Position numbers and translations under genes: made by a program. A stretch of DNA of 64,000 bases. It comes from CANKHA01 sp963731585. GTDB taxonomy: Bacteria; Pseudomonadota; Alphaproteobacteria; Rhizobiales; Xanthobacteraceae. The notes beneath the pieces were generated by a model. The model made no database searches, had not been told where the DNA came from, and saw only the letters and a list, made by a program, of their open reading frames with translations. Below are positions 27,685-36,654 of this stretch, piece after piece (position 1 is the first letter of the stretch; each line of letters opens with the position of its first letter). The stretch spans positions 496,001 through 560,000 of the forward strand of contig CAVSWC010000013.1 in assembly GCA_963731585.1 (NCBI GenBank). Reading direction: 5' to 3'.

Positions 27685-29104
27685 GTGCGGGTTGCATTCG
27701 ATGAGATGACGGCGGCCGACGGCACAATACGCGGGCCTTATGCGGAGCTATCCGCTTGGCTCTCCGAGGTGCCGTCCGACATCCTCGATAACCGTCGCCG
27801 CGAGGCAGAACTGCTGTTCCGCCGGATCGGCATTACGTTTGCTGTCTATGGCGCGGCCGAAGCACAGGAAAGGGTGATACCCTTCGACGTGCTACCGCGC
27901 ATCCTATCCGCCCGCGAATGGGATCTTCTGCGACGCGGCCTGGAGCAGCGCGTTAAGGCGCTCAATCTCTTCATCAAGGACGTCTATGGCCCGCGTGATG
28001 TGCTGCGCGCCGGAGTGATCCCGGCGGACCTTGTTTATCAGAATCCCGTGTTTCGCCCAGAGATGAACGGTCAAAAAGTGCCGCATGACATCTATGTCCA
28101 TATCGCAGGTATCGATATCGTGCGCGTCGACGCGGAGGACTTTTACGTACTCGAGGACAATGCCCGCACGCCCTCGGGTGTTTCATACATGCTGGAGAAC
28201 CGCGAAATCATGATGCGGCTTTTCCCAGAACTGTTTTCGCGCCTGCGCATCGCGCCGGTCGATAACTACCCCGACGAATTGCTGGCAACGCTCAAATCGG
28301 TCGCGCCGGCGCACGCGCCGTCCGAACCGGCGGTAGCGCTGCTGACGCCCGGCATCTATAACTCAGCTTATTTCGAGCATTCGTTCCTGGCCGACAAGCT
28401 CGGCATCGAGTTGGTCGAGGGACGCGATTTGCTGGTCAAATCCGGCGTCGTCTATATGCGGACGACTGAGGGCCCCAAGCGGGTGGACGTAATTTACCGC
28501 CGCATCGACGATGACTTCCTCGATCCTTTGACGTTTCGGCCCGAACTCCGCCCTAGGGGTATCCGGCCTGATATCCGCCTACCAGGCCGGTAACCTCACG
28601 CTCGCCAATGCGGTGGGTGCCGGCATCGCCGATGACAAGGCGGTCTACAGCTACATGCCCGAGATCGTGAAGTTCTTCCTGAGCGAAGAACCTATTTTGA
28701 AAACCGTGCAGACGTGGCGCTGCCGCGAAGCGGAGCATCTCTCCTATGTACTCGACAATATCGAGAAACTTGTGGTCAAAGAAGTGAATGGCTCTGGCGG
28801 CTACGGCATGCTGGTTGGGCCCGCTGCCACCAAGGCCAAAATTACTTCCTTCCGTTCCAAATTGAAGGCGTCGCCGAATAATTTCATTGCCCAGCCGACG
28901 CTTGCGCTTTCTACCTGTCCGACCTTCGTTGATTCCGGCATCGCGCCACGCCACGTTGACCTGCGGCCATTCGTTCTTACCGGGCGGGACAGCATCCGGA
29001 TCGTCCCCGGTGGCTTAACACGCGTCGCCTTGCAGAAAGGCTCGTTGATCGTCAATTCGAGCCAGGGCGGCGGTACCAAGGACACCTGGGTGCTGGACCA
29101 CTGA
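27685..29104 (+). CDS. circularly permuted ATP-grasp protein (DUF404/DUF407), frameshifted
   Basis: About 473 residues of the circularly permuted ATP-grasp type 2 family, predicted carboxylate-amine/peptide ligases. Recognisable segments are VKALNLFIKDVYGPRDVL, DFYVLEDNARTPSGVSYMLE, GIYNSAYFEHSFLADKLGIE, RRIDDDFLDPLTF, and, after a frame change near 28540-28550, SGLISAYQAGNLTLANAVG and the ATP-grasp region KEVNGSGGYGMLVGP ending NSSQGGGTKDTWVL. The halves are seamless after adding or removing one base. GTG at 27685 is the chosen start. The alpha-E gene begins two bases after the stop. The substrate is unknown. Confidence 0.85.
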
Positions 29105-29105
29105 T

Positions 29106-30047
29106 ATGCTGTCGCGAACCGCGGACGATCTCTATTGGCTCGCCCGCTACGTTGAACGGGCAGAATATCTTGCGCGCGTTCTCGAAGCCGCGCAGCGCCT
29201 CACTGCCTTGCCACTTGCTTATGCTGGCGCCAGTAACGAATGGGAGTCTGCCGTGGCGACGGCAGGCTGTGTCGACGCCTTCTTCGCCCTGTATCCGGAA
29301 GCAAATGAGGAGAATGTCACTCACTTTCTGGCCTTCTCGACCGACAACCCGTCGTCGATCCGGAGTTGCTTTGAGGCTGCGCGGACGAATGCGAGGTCTG
29401 TACGCACGGCGCTTACGGTCGAGATGTGGGATGCGATTAACGGTACTTGGCTCGAGCTGCAGCGCTATGCCCGTGGTCCGATCTCGAGAGAGAAGATCTC
29501 GCGCTTCCTACGCTGGGTGCAGGAATCATCGCTCCGTTTCGACGGTTCGGCCTATCGGACAATGTTACTTAACGATGCTTTCTCATTCACGCGGCTTGGC
29601 GTCTATCTTGAGCGCGCCGACAACACCGCCCGTATTCTGGACGTGAAATACCACGTCCTATTGCCGGCGGAGGAGCAGGTCGGTGGACCGTTGGACTATT
29701 TCCAGTGGGCGGCGATCCTGCGCTCGGTCTCGGCGCTCACTTCGTATCATTGGGTCTATCGCAAAAGCCTGCAACCCTGGCTGATCGCCGACCTGCTGAT
29801 CTTGAAAGCCGAAATGCCGCGCTCGCTCGCAAACTGTTACGAGAACATCGTCGCCCACCTTGACAAAATGGGCCAAGCCTATGGGCGGCAGGGGCCGGCA
29901 CAGAGACAATCCCGCGCGCTTCGCACCAGATTGAAAAATCTTCGTATAGAGGACATCTTCCAGACCGGATTGCACGAATTCATCCAGGACTTTATTGCTG
30001 AGAACAACCGCATCGGGGGTACCATCCAGCAGCAATACCTGACGTGA
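29106..30047 (+). CDS. alpha-E domain protein (DUF403)
   Basis: 313-residue all-helical protein. The start (LSRTADDLYWLARYVERAEYLARVLE) is the signature of the alpha-E family, which has repeated conserved Glu residues in amphipathic helices (YLERADNTARILDVKYH; YRKSLQPWLIADLLILKAEM). It always accompanies the permuted ATP-grasp, and the stop-start gap here is one base, implying translational coupling. It is thought to support the ligase, but no biochemical role has been shown that can be read from sequence. No signal peptide, so cytoplasmic. Confidence 0.9.
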   Translation: MLSRTADDLYWLARYVERAEYLARVLEAAQRLTALPLAYAGASNEWESAVATAGCVDAFFALYPEANEENVTHFLAFSTDNPSSIRSCFEAARTNARSVRTALTVEMWDAINGTWLELQRYARGPISREKISRFLRWVQESSLRFDGSAYRTMLLNDAFSFTRLGVYLERADNTARILDVKYHVLLPAEEQVGGPLDYFQWAAILRSVSALTSYHWVYRKSLQPWLIADLLILKAEMPRSLANCYENIVAHLDKMGQAYGRQGPAQRQSRALRTRLKNLRIEDIFQTGLHEFIQDFIAENNRIGGTIQQQYLT

Positions 30048-30096
30048 TGTGCTGCAGATAGATCGCCGGCATTGTAGCGTCGGCAAACAGAGTCTA

Positions 30097-30924
30097 ATGC
30101 GAATCTCGATCGTCCACGACACGAGCTATTGCTATGCGACGCCTGCGCGGAGCGTCATCCAACTCTTGCGAATGAGGCCGCGCAACCATGAGGGCCAGTA
30201 TATAGTTGCTTGGCACATTAACGTATCGGGCGATCGCAAGCTCGATCAGCACGAGGACGCCTTTGGCAATATCACGCACAGCTTTACTGCCGATGGTCCG
30301 CTTGATGAGCTTATTGTGCATGCCGAAGGCCAGGCCGAAATTGAAAACACGCATGGCGTGGTGCGCGGGGCAATCGAGCGGTTTCCTGCCGACTTGTTCT
30401 TGCGCGAGACGCCGCTAACCCAAGTCGACGACGCGATAGCCTCTACCGCCAGAGGGATCAAAGCCGATGCGGGGCCGGACACCTTAGCGATGTTGCACGC
30501 GGTTGTGTCGCATCTGCACAACGAGATGAACTTCGATCCCGCTCCTACCACCGTGGTAACAACCGCTGGTGAGGCCTTCGCCCTCAAACGCGGCGTCTGC
30601 CAGGACTTCACGCATATTTTCATCGCAGCCGCGCGTCACCTCGCGATTCCCGCTCGCTACGTCAGTGGTTACTTCTGTCGGGGGGATGGCGTTACAGAGC
30701 AGGCCGCCGGCCACGCCTGGGCCGAGGCTCTGGTGCCGGATCTGGGCTGGGTCGCTTTTGACCCAACGAACGGCATTTGTGCCACGGATCAGCACTTGCG
30801 GGTCGCTATCGGCCTGGATTACCTCAGCGCCGCCCCGGCGCGCGGCGCGCAAAGCGGCGGAGGCGGAGAAGCCCTTTCGGTCCGCATCTTGGTCGATCAG
30901 GCGAGGAGACAAATCACGAGTTGA
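30097..30924 (+). CDS. transglutaminase-like protein 3 of the ATP-grasp/alpha-E cluster
   Basis: 275 residues from the ATG at 30097, chosen because the conserved MRISIVHDTSYCYATPARSV N-terminus begins there. The triad is complete: Cys in LKRGVCQDFTHIFIAAAR, His in AAGHAWAEALV, Asp in WVAFDPTNG. It closes the plus-strand run transglutaminase 1, transglutaminase 2, ATP-grasp, alpha-E, transglutaminase 3. It begins 50 bases after the alpha-E stop, so probably cotranscribed. A gene for the Anbu proteasome-like peptidase, sometimes found in such clusters, is absent from the window. Confidence 0.88.
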   Translation: MRISIVHDTSYCYATPARSVIQLLRMRPRNHEGQYIVAWHINVSGDRKLDQHEDAFGNITHSFTADGPLDELIVHAEGQAEIENTHGVVRGAIERFPADLFLRETPLTQVDDAIASTARGIKADAGPDTLAMLHAVVSHLHNEMNFDPAPTTVVTTAGEAFALKRGVCQDFTHIFIAAARHLAIPARYVSGYFCRGDGVTEQAAGHAWAEALVPDLGWVAFDPTNGICATDQHLRVAIGLDYLSAAPARGAQSGGGGEALSVRILVDQARRQITS

Positions 30925-30964
30925 ACTTCTACTGCCATCTCTGGGAGAATCCGGGCCGAGGTGC

Positions 30965-31414
30965 CTAATCGGGAGCCCGCTTCATCAACATGAGCTCCAT
31001 CTCACGGACGTGAACCGCTTCCGTGGCGATCATGCGAGTCGCATATTCCTCGAGCACCGTCGACTTGTCCTTCGTCAAGTCGAGCAACTCGCGATAAAGC
31101 TGCACGCCAGCCTGCTCGCGCTGCACGGATTCGGTAATGATTTCGTCAATGGTATTGTGGCGCGTCGTGGGCAGCGTCGCGATGCCGAGTTCCGGCCTTT
31201 TTCCTATTCGCATGATTGCTTCGCCGGCTTCTTGAGCATGTGTAAGCGATTCCGTCGCGTTCTCACGCAGCCACGATACAATCGGAATGCGAGCATGACC
31301 GTAGATCATGAACGAGTAATGGGTGTAGTAAACAACGCCTGCTAGTTCCATCTGCAGGATTCGGTTGAGCTGCTGCGTGACAGCGTCGAGGTCAAAATTG
31401 AAATCGCGCTTCAT
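30965..31414 (-). CDS. ferritin-like (bacterioferritin-type) protein
   Basis: 149-residue four-helix ferritin-like protein. Iron-site residues are visible in LQMELAGVVYYTHYS, ESLTHAQEAGEAI and ATEAVHVREMELM, giving the ExxH pairs of the bacterioferritin fold. It is somewhat shorter than bacterioferritin and lacks the usual heme Met context, so it may be a heme-free ferritin-like protein of the type often annotated bacterioferritin in Bradyrhizobium relatives. Convergent with transglutaminase 3 with a 40-base gap. Iron storage or detoxification is inferred from the fold. Confidence 0.85.
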   Translation of the reverse strand: MKRDFNFDLDAVTQQLNRILQMELAGVVYYTHYSFMIYGHARIPIVSWLRENATESLTHAQEAGEAIMRIGKRPELGIATLPTTRHNTIDEIITESVQREQAGVQLYRELLDLTKDKSTVLEEYATRMIATEAVHVREMELMLMKRAPD

Positions 31415-31813
31415 TGCGGATACCCGTGGGCGGGGCCTTGGCTAGCCTCTGGCGCATTCTATGCGATCAATATGAGCAACGCCAATTTTAATTGCAGGCG
31501 GGTAGTACGCTCTTTGCTTGTTGGTTGCTAGAAATTACAGATTGTCGCCTCGGTACCCCGCTTCAGGTCGTTCTGGCCGCTCGGGATGCACCAGTGTCCT
31601 CCGGCGCGACCGTTCGCGAGGCACGGAAAAGGTCATCGAGTACAATACATATCAATGGACTTCCTCCGTAGGGAGGCCGACATTTGAGCGGCACCTAAAG
31701 TTGCGTAACTGGCATGGACGATTGTGCAGACACGCCGTAACGTCAATGCAACAGTGCCCGAAATTCCGCGCATTGTTTGATGACGCGGGCATGGCCAAGA
31801 CTTGGAGGGAAAG
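31415..31813. other. intergenic region without a supported gene
   Basis: 400 bases between the ferritin-like start and the monooxygenase-fold gene, both transcribed outwards. It is AT-richer than the neighbourhood (for example around 31470-31540) and should hold two divergent promoters. Open frames on both strands here show no recognisable sequence. Confidence 0.5.
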
Positions 31814-32146
31814 ATGTTACTCCGCATCATTCGTGGCAAGCTGAAACCAGGGACATGGGACGCCTTTGAGGTTGCCTATCGGGCTGCGATCTCGAATGCT
31901 GGCCCTATCGAAGGTCTTTGCGGACGCTGGCTTGTGCAGGACCTCGATGACCCCGACTCTGGCTCGACGATCAGCCTGTGGAAGACCGATGAGGCAATGC
32001 AAGCCTATGAGAAAAGCGACCTGTTGAAGAACACGATCACGGCCAAGCTGGCACCCTTCTTTTCCGGGCAGTACGAGACGAGAAAATGCCGCGTCCGTTT
32101 CGCGGAGGGCGCTCCCGCACCAGACGAATGGGTAGTGGAGCCGTAG
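31814..32146 (+). CDS. antibiotic biosynthesis monooxygenase (ABM)-fold protein
   Basis: 110-residue ferredoxin-like alpha/beta protein. The start MLLRIIRGKLKPGTWDAFEVAY and the GSTISLWKTDEAMQAYEKSD segment with a terminal KLAPFFSG are typical of ABM-like small oxygenases and of related proteins without known activity. The ATG at 31814 has a clear GGAGGGAAAG ribosome binding site (31803-31812), better than the TTG at 31802. It lies 58 bases before the binding-fold gene and could be cotranscribed. No catalytic residue is definable. Confidence 0.75.
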   Translation: MLLRIIRGKLKPGTWDAFEVAYRAAISNAGPIEGLCGRWLVQDLDDPDSGSTISLWKTDEAMQAYEKSDLLKNTITAKLAPFFSGQYETRKCRVRFAEGAPAPDEWVVEP

Positions 32147-32204
32147 CCAGGATCACAGCAATTTCGCGAAGGAAGATAACAGGCAAGATTGCTCGAGGGT
32201 CAGC

Positions 32205-32948
32205 GTGGATTTTCAAACGAAAAGCAAATTGGCGCCTACCGGTCGCCTGCGCGTGGGCATCGCGGTGGGAGCTGCAGTTTCAGCGGTCTGGGCCAAGCGT
32301 GACCCGGCGACCGGTCAACCTCGCGGTCCAACTGTCGATCTGGCGAAGATTTTTTCCGAGCGAACGGGTCTGCCGTTGGCTCTTGTGGAGTATCGAAGTT
32401 CGGGCGAAATCATCGAAGCGGCGTCGTCCGGGAATTGGGACGTTTCTTTCACGCCGGTTGACGACGAAAGGAAGGCCGTCGTCGACTTCGGACCAAACCT
32501 CGCGCTCGGCGAAAGCACCTACATGGTGCCAAAGGGTTCTGCGATCTTAAATCTCAGTGACGTGGATCGCCCGGGCGTTCGTGTTTTCGGAGTCGAAAAC
32601 ACTGCGACAATCCGAAGCTCACGTCGGTCGCTCAAAAATACTACGGCCGTTGGTCTCGCGGGCTTAAGCGAAGTGCTGGAGAAATTCCGCGGCGGACAAG
32701 CCGACGCAATAGCGTTGGGCAAGGAATTGCTTCTCAGCATCCTGCCCGAATTTCCTGAGGCCAGGATCCTGGATGGAAACTTTCTGGCCTCGGGAACCGC
32801 CGTAGCCGTCCCGCGCGGGAATGCCGTGGCGCTAAAAATTTTCAGTGAACTTCTTGAAGAATTGAAGGCGAACGGAACGATCAGAAGCGTGTTTGACAAG
32901 CACGGCATGACCAGCTCCACAGTCGCTCCTCCTGGTTCCAGATCCTGA
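32205..32948 (+). CDS. type 2 periplasmic-binding-fold protein without signal peptide
   Basis: 247 residues with the solute-binding protein family 3 fold: TGRLRVGIAVGAAVSAVW, GPTVDLAKIFSERTGLPLAL, a central WDVSFTPVDDERKAVVDFGP (normally the ligand-proximal domain 1) and the hinge-crossing GVENTATIRSSRRSL. There is no signal peptide, lipobox or membrane helix, and the codons upstream of the GTG start contain no better start, so the protein appears cytoplasmic. No permease or ATPase gene is adjacent. It may be a ligand sensor rather than a transport component. Confidence 0.75.
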   Translation: MDFQTKSKLAPTGRLRVGIAVGAAVSAVWAKRDPATGQPRGPTVDLAKIFSERTGLPLALVEYRSSGEIIEAASSGNWDVSFTPVDDERKAVVDFGPNLALGESTYMVPKGSAILNLSDVDRPGVRVFGVENTATIRSSRRSLKNTTAVGLAGLSEVLEKFRGGQADAIALGKELLLSILPEFPEARILDGNFLASGTAVAVPRGNAVALKIFSELLEELKANGTIRSVFDKHGMTSSTVAPPGSRS

Positions 32949-33180
32949 TCCGTGCCCGCGAGTTCATTCGGTGTGGACCCGCTTTATCCGCCGGTTCGAA
33001 CCGCGATAAAACTCCTCAATTTGCCGAGTTGCACCATCGCGTAAAACTCGCCATTTATCACGCTGAGAGGTAGGTGCTTATCCTGCCATTTCGGTTATAT
33101 CGGAAGCAGCAAACCAGCGCCTCGGAACCGCTGGATTTTGACGACACAAACCTGCGATTAACCTGGAGACATCTTGCTTC

Positions 33181-34557
33181 ATGAACGCTGACATCGCTGC
33201 ATTATTCAGAGAACGGGAATCAGAGCGCTATGAGATGCATAGCCTTCATATCAACGAGCAGATGGTGAGGCTGCTTAAGACAATCGGATATGACGTGGGT
33301 TTCTGCAAAGGTGTCGGACAATATCTCTATGATCGTGAGGGAGTTCGGTACCTCGATTTGCTCAGTGGCTTCGGGGTCTTTGCGATCGGACGGAACCATC
33401 CGACGTTGCGAGAAGCGTTGAAGAGCATTCTCGATAGTGATTTGCCCAACCTCGTGCAGTTGGATGTGTCGACGCTGGCGGGTATTCTTGCTGAACGGCT
33501 GCTGGCTCAAGTGCCCTATCTCGACAAGGTATTCTTCGCCAATTCAGGCGCCGAGGCCGTCGAGGCAGCGATTAAGTTTTCACGCGCAGCGACGGGAAGA
33601 CCGGGCATTATCGCGTGCGAGCACGCGTTCCACGGGCTTTCTTATGGCCCCCTTTCGCTTTGTGGCGATGAGATATTCCGCCAGGGTTTTGGACCTTTCC
33701 TTCCGGACAGCACACGAGTTCCGTTTAACGATTTGGCGGCCCTGGAAAGTGCGTTGCGCGCACGAACGGCAGCAGCTTTCATCGTTGAACCGATTCAGGG
33801 CAAGGGCGTCAACCTTCCGGCGGACAATTATCTTAAAGACGCTGCCGAGCTGTGCCGCCGCTACGGCACCTTGTTCGTCGTCGATGAGATCCAAACCGGA
33901 CTAGGCCGTACCGGGCGCTTCCTTGCACTGGAGCACTGGAACGTCGAACCGGACATGGTCCTCCTTTCCAAGAGTCTGTCCGGCGGGCACGTGCCTGTCG
34001 GCGCGGTCCTGACGCGAAAGCGCATTTTCGAAAAGACCTTCAGCCGAATGGACCGCGCTGTCGTGCACGGATCGACCTTCGGCAAGAATGATCTCGCTAT
34101 GGCGGCGGGAATTGCGACACTGGACGTGATCGCGTCGGAAAATCTGATTCAAAATGCCGAGGTAAGGGGAGAGCAATTGTTGCGGGCATTGACTGCGATG
34201 ATCCCGCGCTACGAGTTTCTAAGCGAGGTTCGCGGCAAGGGATTGATGATCGGCATCGAATTCGGACCACCAAAGTCTTTGAAGTTGAAAGCATCCTGGA
34301 ACATGCTGGAGACCGCAAGCACCGGTCTATTTTGTCAATTAATCACGATACCTCTATTCAAAGAACATAAAATCGTGACGCAGGTCGCGGGCCATGCAAG
34401 CCATACGATCAAGCTGCTGCCTGCACTGGTCGTGTCATCGGCCGACTGTGATTGGATCTCGGCTGCGTTCGATGCGGCCATCGGCGACAGTCATCGGGTC
34501 CCGGGGGCCGTTTGGACGCTCGGGAGGACACTGGCAGGCAATGCCTTCCGAGGGTGA
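33181..34557 (+). CDS. hpnO: hopanoid biosynthesis aminotransferase HpnO
   Basis: 458-residue class III (fold type I) aminotransferase that makes aminobacteriohopanetriol from the hopanoid side chain. The PLP-binding Lys264 is in VLLSKSLSGGHVPVGAVL, with Asp235 in VVDEIQTGLGRTG and the phosphate-binding NSGAEAVEAAIKFSR at 121-135. The N- and C-terminal extensions and its place before dxs, ispH and hpnH support HpnO over ornithine-type aminotransferases. It opens the plus-strand hopanoid arm. The gene is less GC-rich by eye than the sequence at 10-25 kb. Confidence 0.85.
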   Translation: MNADIAALFRERESERYEMHSLHINEQMVRLLKTIGYDVGFCKGVGQYLYDREGVRYLDLLSGFGVFAIGRNHPTLREALKSILDSDLPNLVQLDVSTLAGILAERLLAQVPYLDKVFFANSGAEAVEAAIKFSRAATGRPGIIACEHAFHGLSYGPLSLCGDEIFRQGFGPFLPDSTRVPFNDLAALESALRARTAAAFIVEPIQGKGVNLPADNYLKDAAELCRRYGTLFVVDEIQTGLGRTGRFLALEHWNVEPDMVLLSKSLSGGHVPVGAVLTRKRIFEKTFSRMDRAVVHGSTFGKNDLAMAAGIATLDVIASENLIQNAEVRGEQLLRALTAMIPRYEFLSEVRGKGLMIGIEFGPPKSLKLKASWNMLETASTGLFCQLITIPLFKEHKIVTQVAGHASHTIKLLPALVVSSADCDWISAAFDAAIGDSHRVPGAVWTLGRTLAGNAFRG

Positions 34558-34712
34558 TGGAACCCGTGGGATTGCGGTACGTTGAGTAGCTAGCCTTATG
34601 GGACCCCATATATATATCCGCTAAAAAACAGGGCTGCATTGTTGAGATAAGGGGGTGGCTAAATCGGCCGCCGCCCTGTGTAATGGTTTTGCACCTTACA
34701 ATTGGGATAGTA

Positions 34713-36611
34713 ATGCTGGACGCCATACAACTGCCTCGCGACCTCAGGGCATTAAGCACTTCAGACCTTAAACAGGTAGCTGAAGAGTTGCGCGCTGAAA
34801 CGATTGCCGCCGTCGCCGTTACTGGCGGACATCTCGGCGCAGGCCTGGGCGTTGTCGAGCTTACCGTTGCTCTGCATCACGTGTTCGACACCCCGACCGA
34901 CAAGTTAATTTGGGACGTTGGACACCAAGCTTATCCTCACAAAATCCTGACCGGTCGTCGCGATCGGATCCGCACGTTGCGTGCTGGCGGCGGGCTGTCC
35001 GGTTTCACCAAACGGGCGGAAAGCGAATATGATCCGTTCGGCGCCGCGCATGCATCGACTTCAATTTCGGCCGGGCTTGGTATGGCCGTGGCGCGCGATC
35101 TGCAGCGACAGACTCACAACATTGTCGCGGTGATCGGCGACGGCGCGCTGTCGGCCGGGATGGCATATGAGGCGATGAACAACGCCGGTGCGATGAATTC
35201 GCGCCTGATCGTCATCCTCAACGATAACGAGATGTCGATCGCGCCGCCCGTCGGCGCAATGTCGGCGTACCTGTCGCGGCTGCTGTCCGGGCAGACCTAC
35301 CTGAAACTCCGCGACATCGGAAAGCAACTTGCCAATCACCTGCCGAAGTTTCTCCAGGAGAAGGCCGAGCGTGCAGAGGAGTTCGCACGCGGCTTTTGGA
35401 CTGGGGGCACGATGTTTGAGGAACTGGGCTTCTACTATGTCGGCCCGGTCGACGGCCATAACCTCGACCACCTTTTGCCCGTGCTCAGGAATGTGCGCGA
35501 TGCAAAAGAGGGACCGATACTGGTTCACGTTGTTACGAAAAAGGGCAAGGGCTACGCGCCAGCTGAGGCCTCCAGCGACAAATATCATGGGGTTGTGAAG
35601 TTCGACATCGCCACCGGCAAGCAAACGAAGGCCAAAACGAATGCGCCGTCGTATACGAAAGTATTTGGCGAGAGTCTGGTCAAGGAAGCGGCGAAGGATG
35701 ATCGAATCGTCGCCATCACCGCGGCGATGCCAGCGGGCACCGGAGTCGACATTTTCGAAAAGGCCTACCCGGAACGAACGTTCGACGTCGGGATTGCTGA
35801 GCAGCACGCGGTAACGTTTGCGGCAGGAATGGCGGCCGAGGGTTTTAAGCCGTTCTGCGCGATTTACTCCACGTTCTTGCAGCGCGCCTATGATCAAGTG
35901 GTGCACGACGTCGCGCTGCAATCGCTGCCGGTACGCTTTGCGATTGATCGCGCCGGTTTGGTCGGCGCCGATGGCCCGACCCATGCCGGTTCCTTCGATG
36001 TGGCCTATCTCTGCTGCCTTCCTGGCTTCGTTGTCATGGCGGCTGCGGATGAAGCCGAACTCGTTCACATGATCGCCACCGCGGCAGCCATCGACGATCG
36101 TCCCAGCGCGGTCCGGTATCCGCGCGGCGATGGTATCGGAGCGGAAATGCCGGAGGTCGGCGTCCCCCTGCCGATCGGCAAGGGCCGGATTATCAGCCAC
36201 GGCAACAAGGTGGCACTACTTTCATTCGGGACGCGGCTGGCCGAATGCTCGAAGGCTGCCACCGAGCTTGCTGCACATGGACTTTCTACCACGGTGGCGG
36301 ACGCCCGCTTTGCGAAGCCATTGGATACCGATCTCATCCTGAAACTCGCGAGCGAGCACGAAGTGCTCATTACCATTGAAGAGGGCTCGATCGGCGGCTT
36401 CGGTTCGCAGGTGCTTCAAACTCTCGCCGACCATGGAGTTCTGCAAAACGGTCTTAAGGTTCGTTCGATGGTTTTACCGGACGTGTTTCTCGACCAGGAC
36501 AGCCCGGCGGCAATGTATGCAAAGGCCGGACTTGATTCAGCTGGTATTGTTGCCAAAGTGTTCGACGCGATCGGAATGAATGCATACGAAAATAAGGTCA
36601 GGTTTGTATAG
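34713..36611 (+). CDS. dxs: 1-deoxy-D-xylulose-5-phosphate synthase (hopanoid-cluster copy)
   Basis: 632-residue TPP enzyme, first step of the MEP isoprenoid pathway. The TPP motif GDGALSAGMAYEAMN…LNDNEMSI begins at residue 142, TGGHLGAGLGVVELTVALH includes the catalytic His40, and FDVGIAEQHAVTFAAGMA contains the general base Glu. The C-terminal transketolase domain (LRPT-like SAVRYPRGDGIG) is present. I choose ATG 34713; starting at 34683 adds ten residues not in the family. Having dxs inside the hopanoid locus fits local precursor supply; the main dxs may lie elsewhere. Confidence 0.93.
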   Translation: MLDAIQLPRDLRALSTSDLKQVAEELRAETIAAVAVTGGHLGAGLGVVELTVALHHVFDTPTDKLIWDVGHQAYPHKILTGRRDRIRTLRAGGGLSGFTKRAESEYDPFGAAHASTSISAGLGMAVARDLQRQTHNIVAVIGDGALSAGMAYEAMNNAGAMNSRLIVILNDNEMSIAPPVGAMSAYLSRLLSGQTYLKLRDIGKQLANHLPKFLQEKAERAEEFARGFWTGGTMFEELGFYYVGPVDGHNLDHLLPVLRNVRDAKEGPILVHVVTKKGKGYAPAEASSDKYHGVVKFDIATGKQTKAKTNAPSYTKVFGESLVKEAAKDDRIVAITAAMPAGTGVDIFEKAYPERTFDVGIAEQHAVTFAAGMAAEGFKPFCAIYSTFLQRAYDQVVHDVALQSLPVRFAIDRAGLVGADGPTHAGSFDVAYLCCLPGFVVMAAADEAELVHMIATAAAIDDRPSAVRYPRGDGIGAEMPEVGVPLPIGKGRIISHGNKVALLSFGTRLAECSKAATELAAHGLSTTVADARFAKPLDTDLILKLASEHEVLITIEEGSIGGFGSQVLQTLADHGVLQNGLKVRSMVLPDVFLDQDSPAAMYAKAGLDSAGIVAKVFDAIGMNAYENKVRFV

Positions 36612-36654
36612 TTATCAGCAGGTGGCTGCAAACGCGATGACAAAGGCAGAGCCG

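Noticed and set aside
34625..34675. ACAGGGC/GCCCTGT inverted repeat before dxs as a riboswitch
   Set aside because: Only a 7-bp stem with a loop of over 30 bases; no conserved aptamer is evident.
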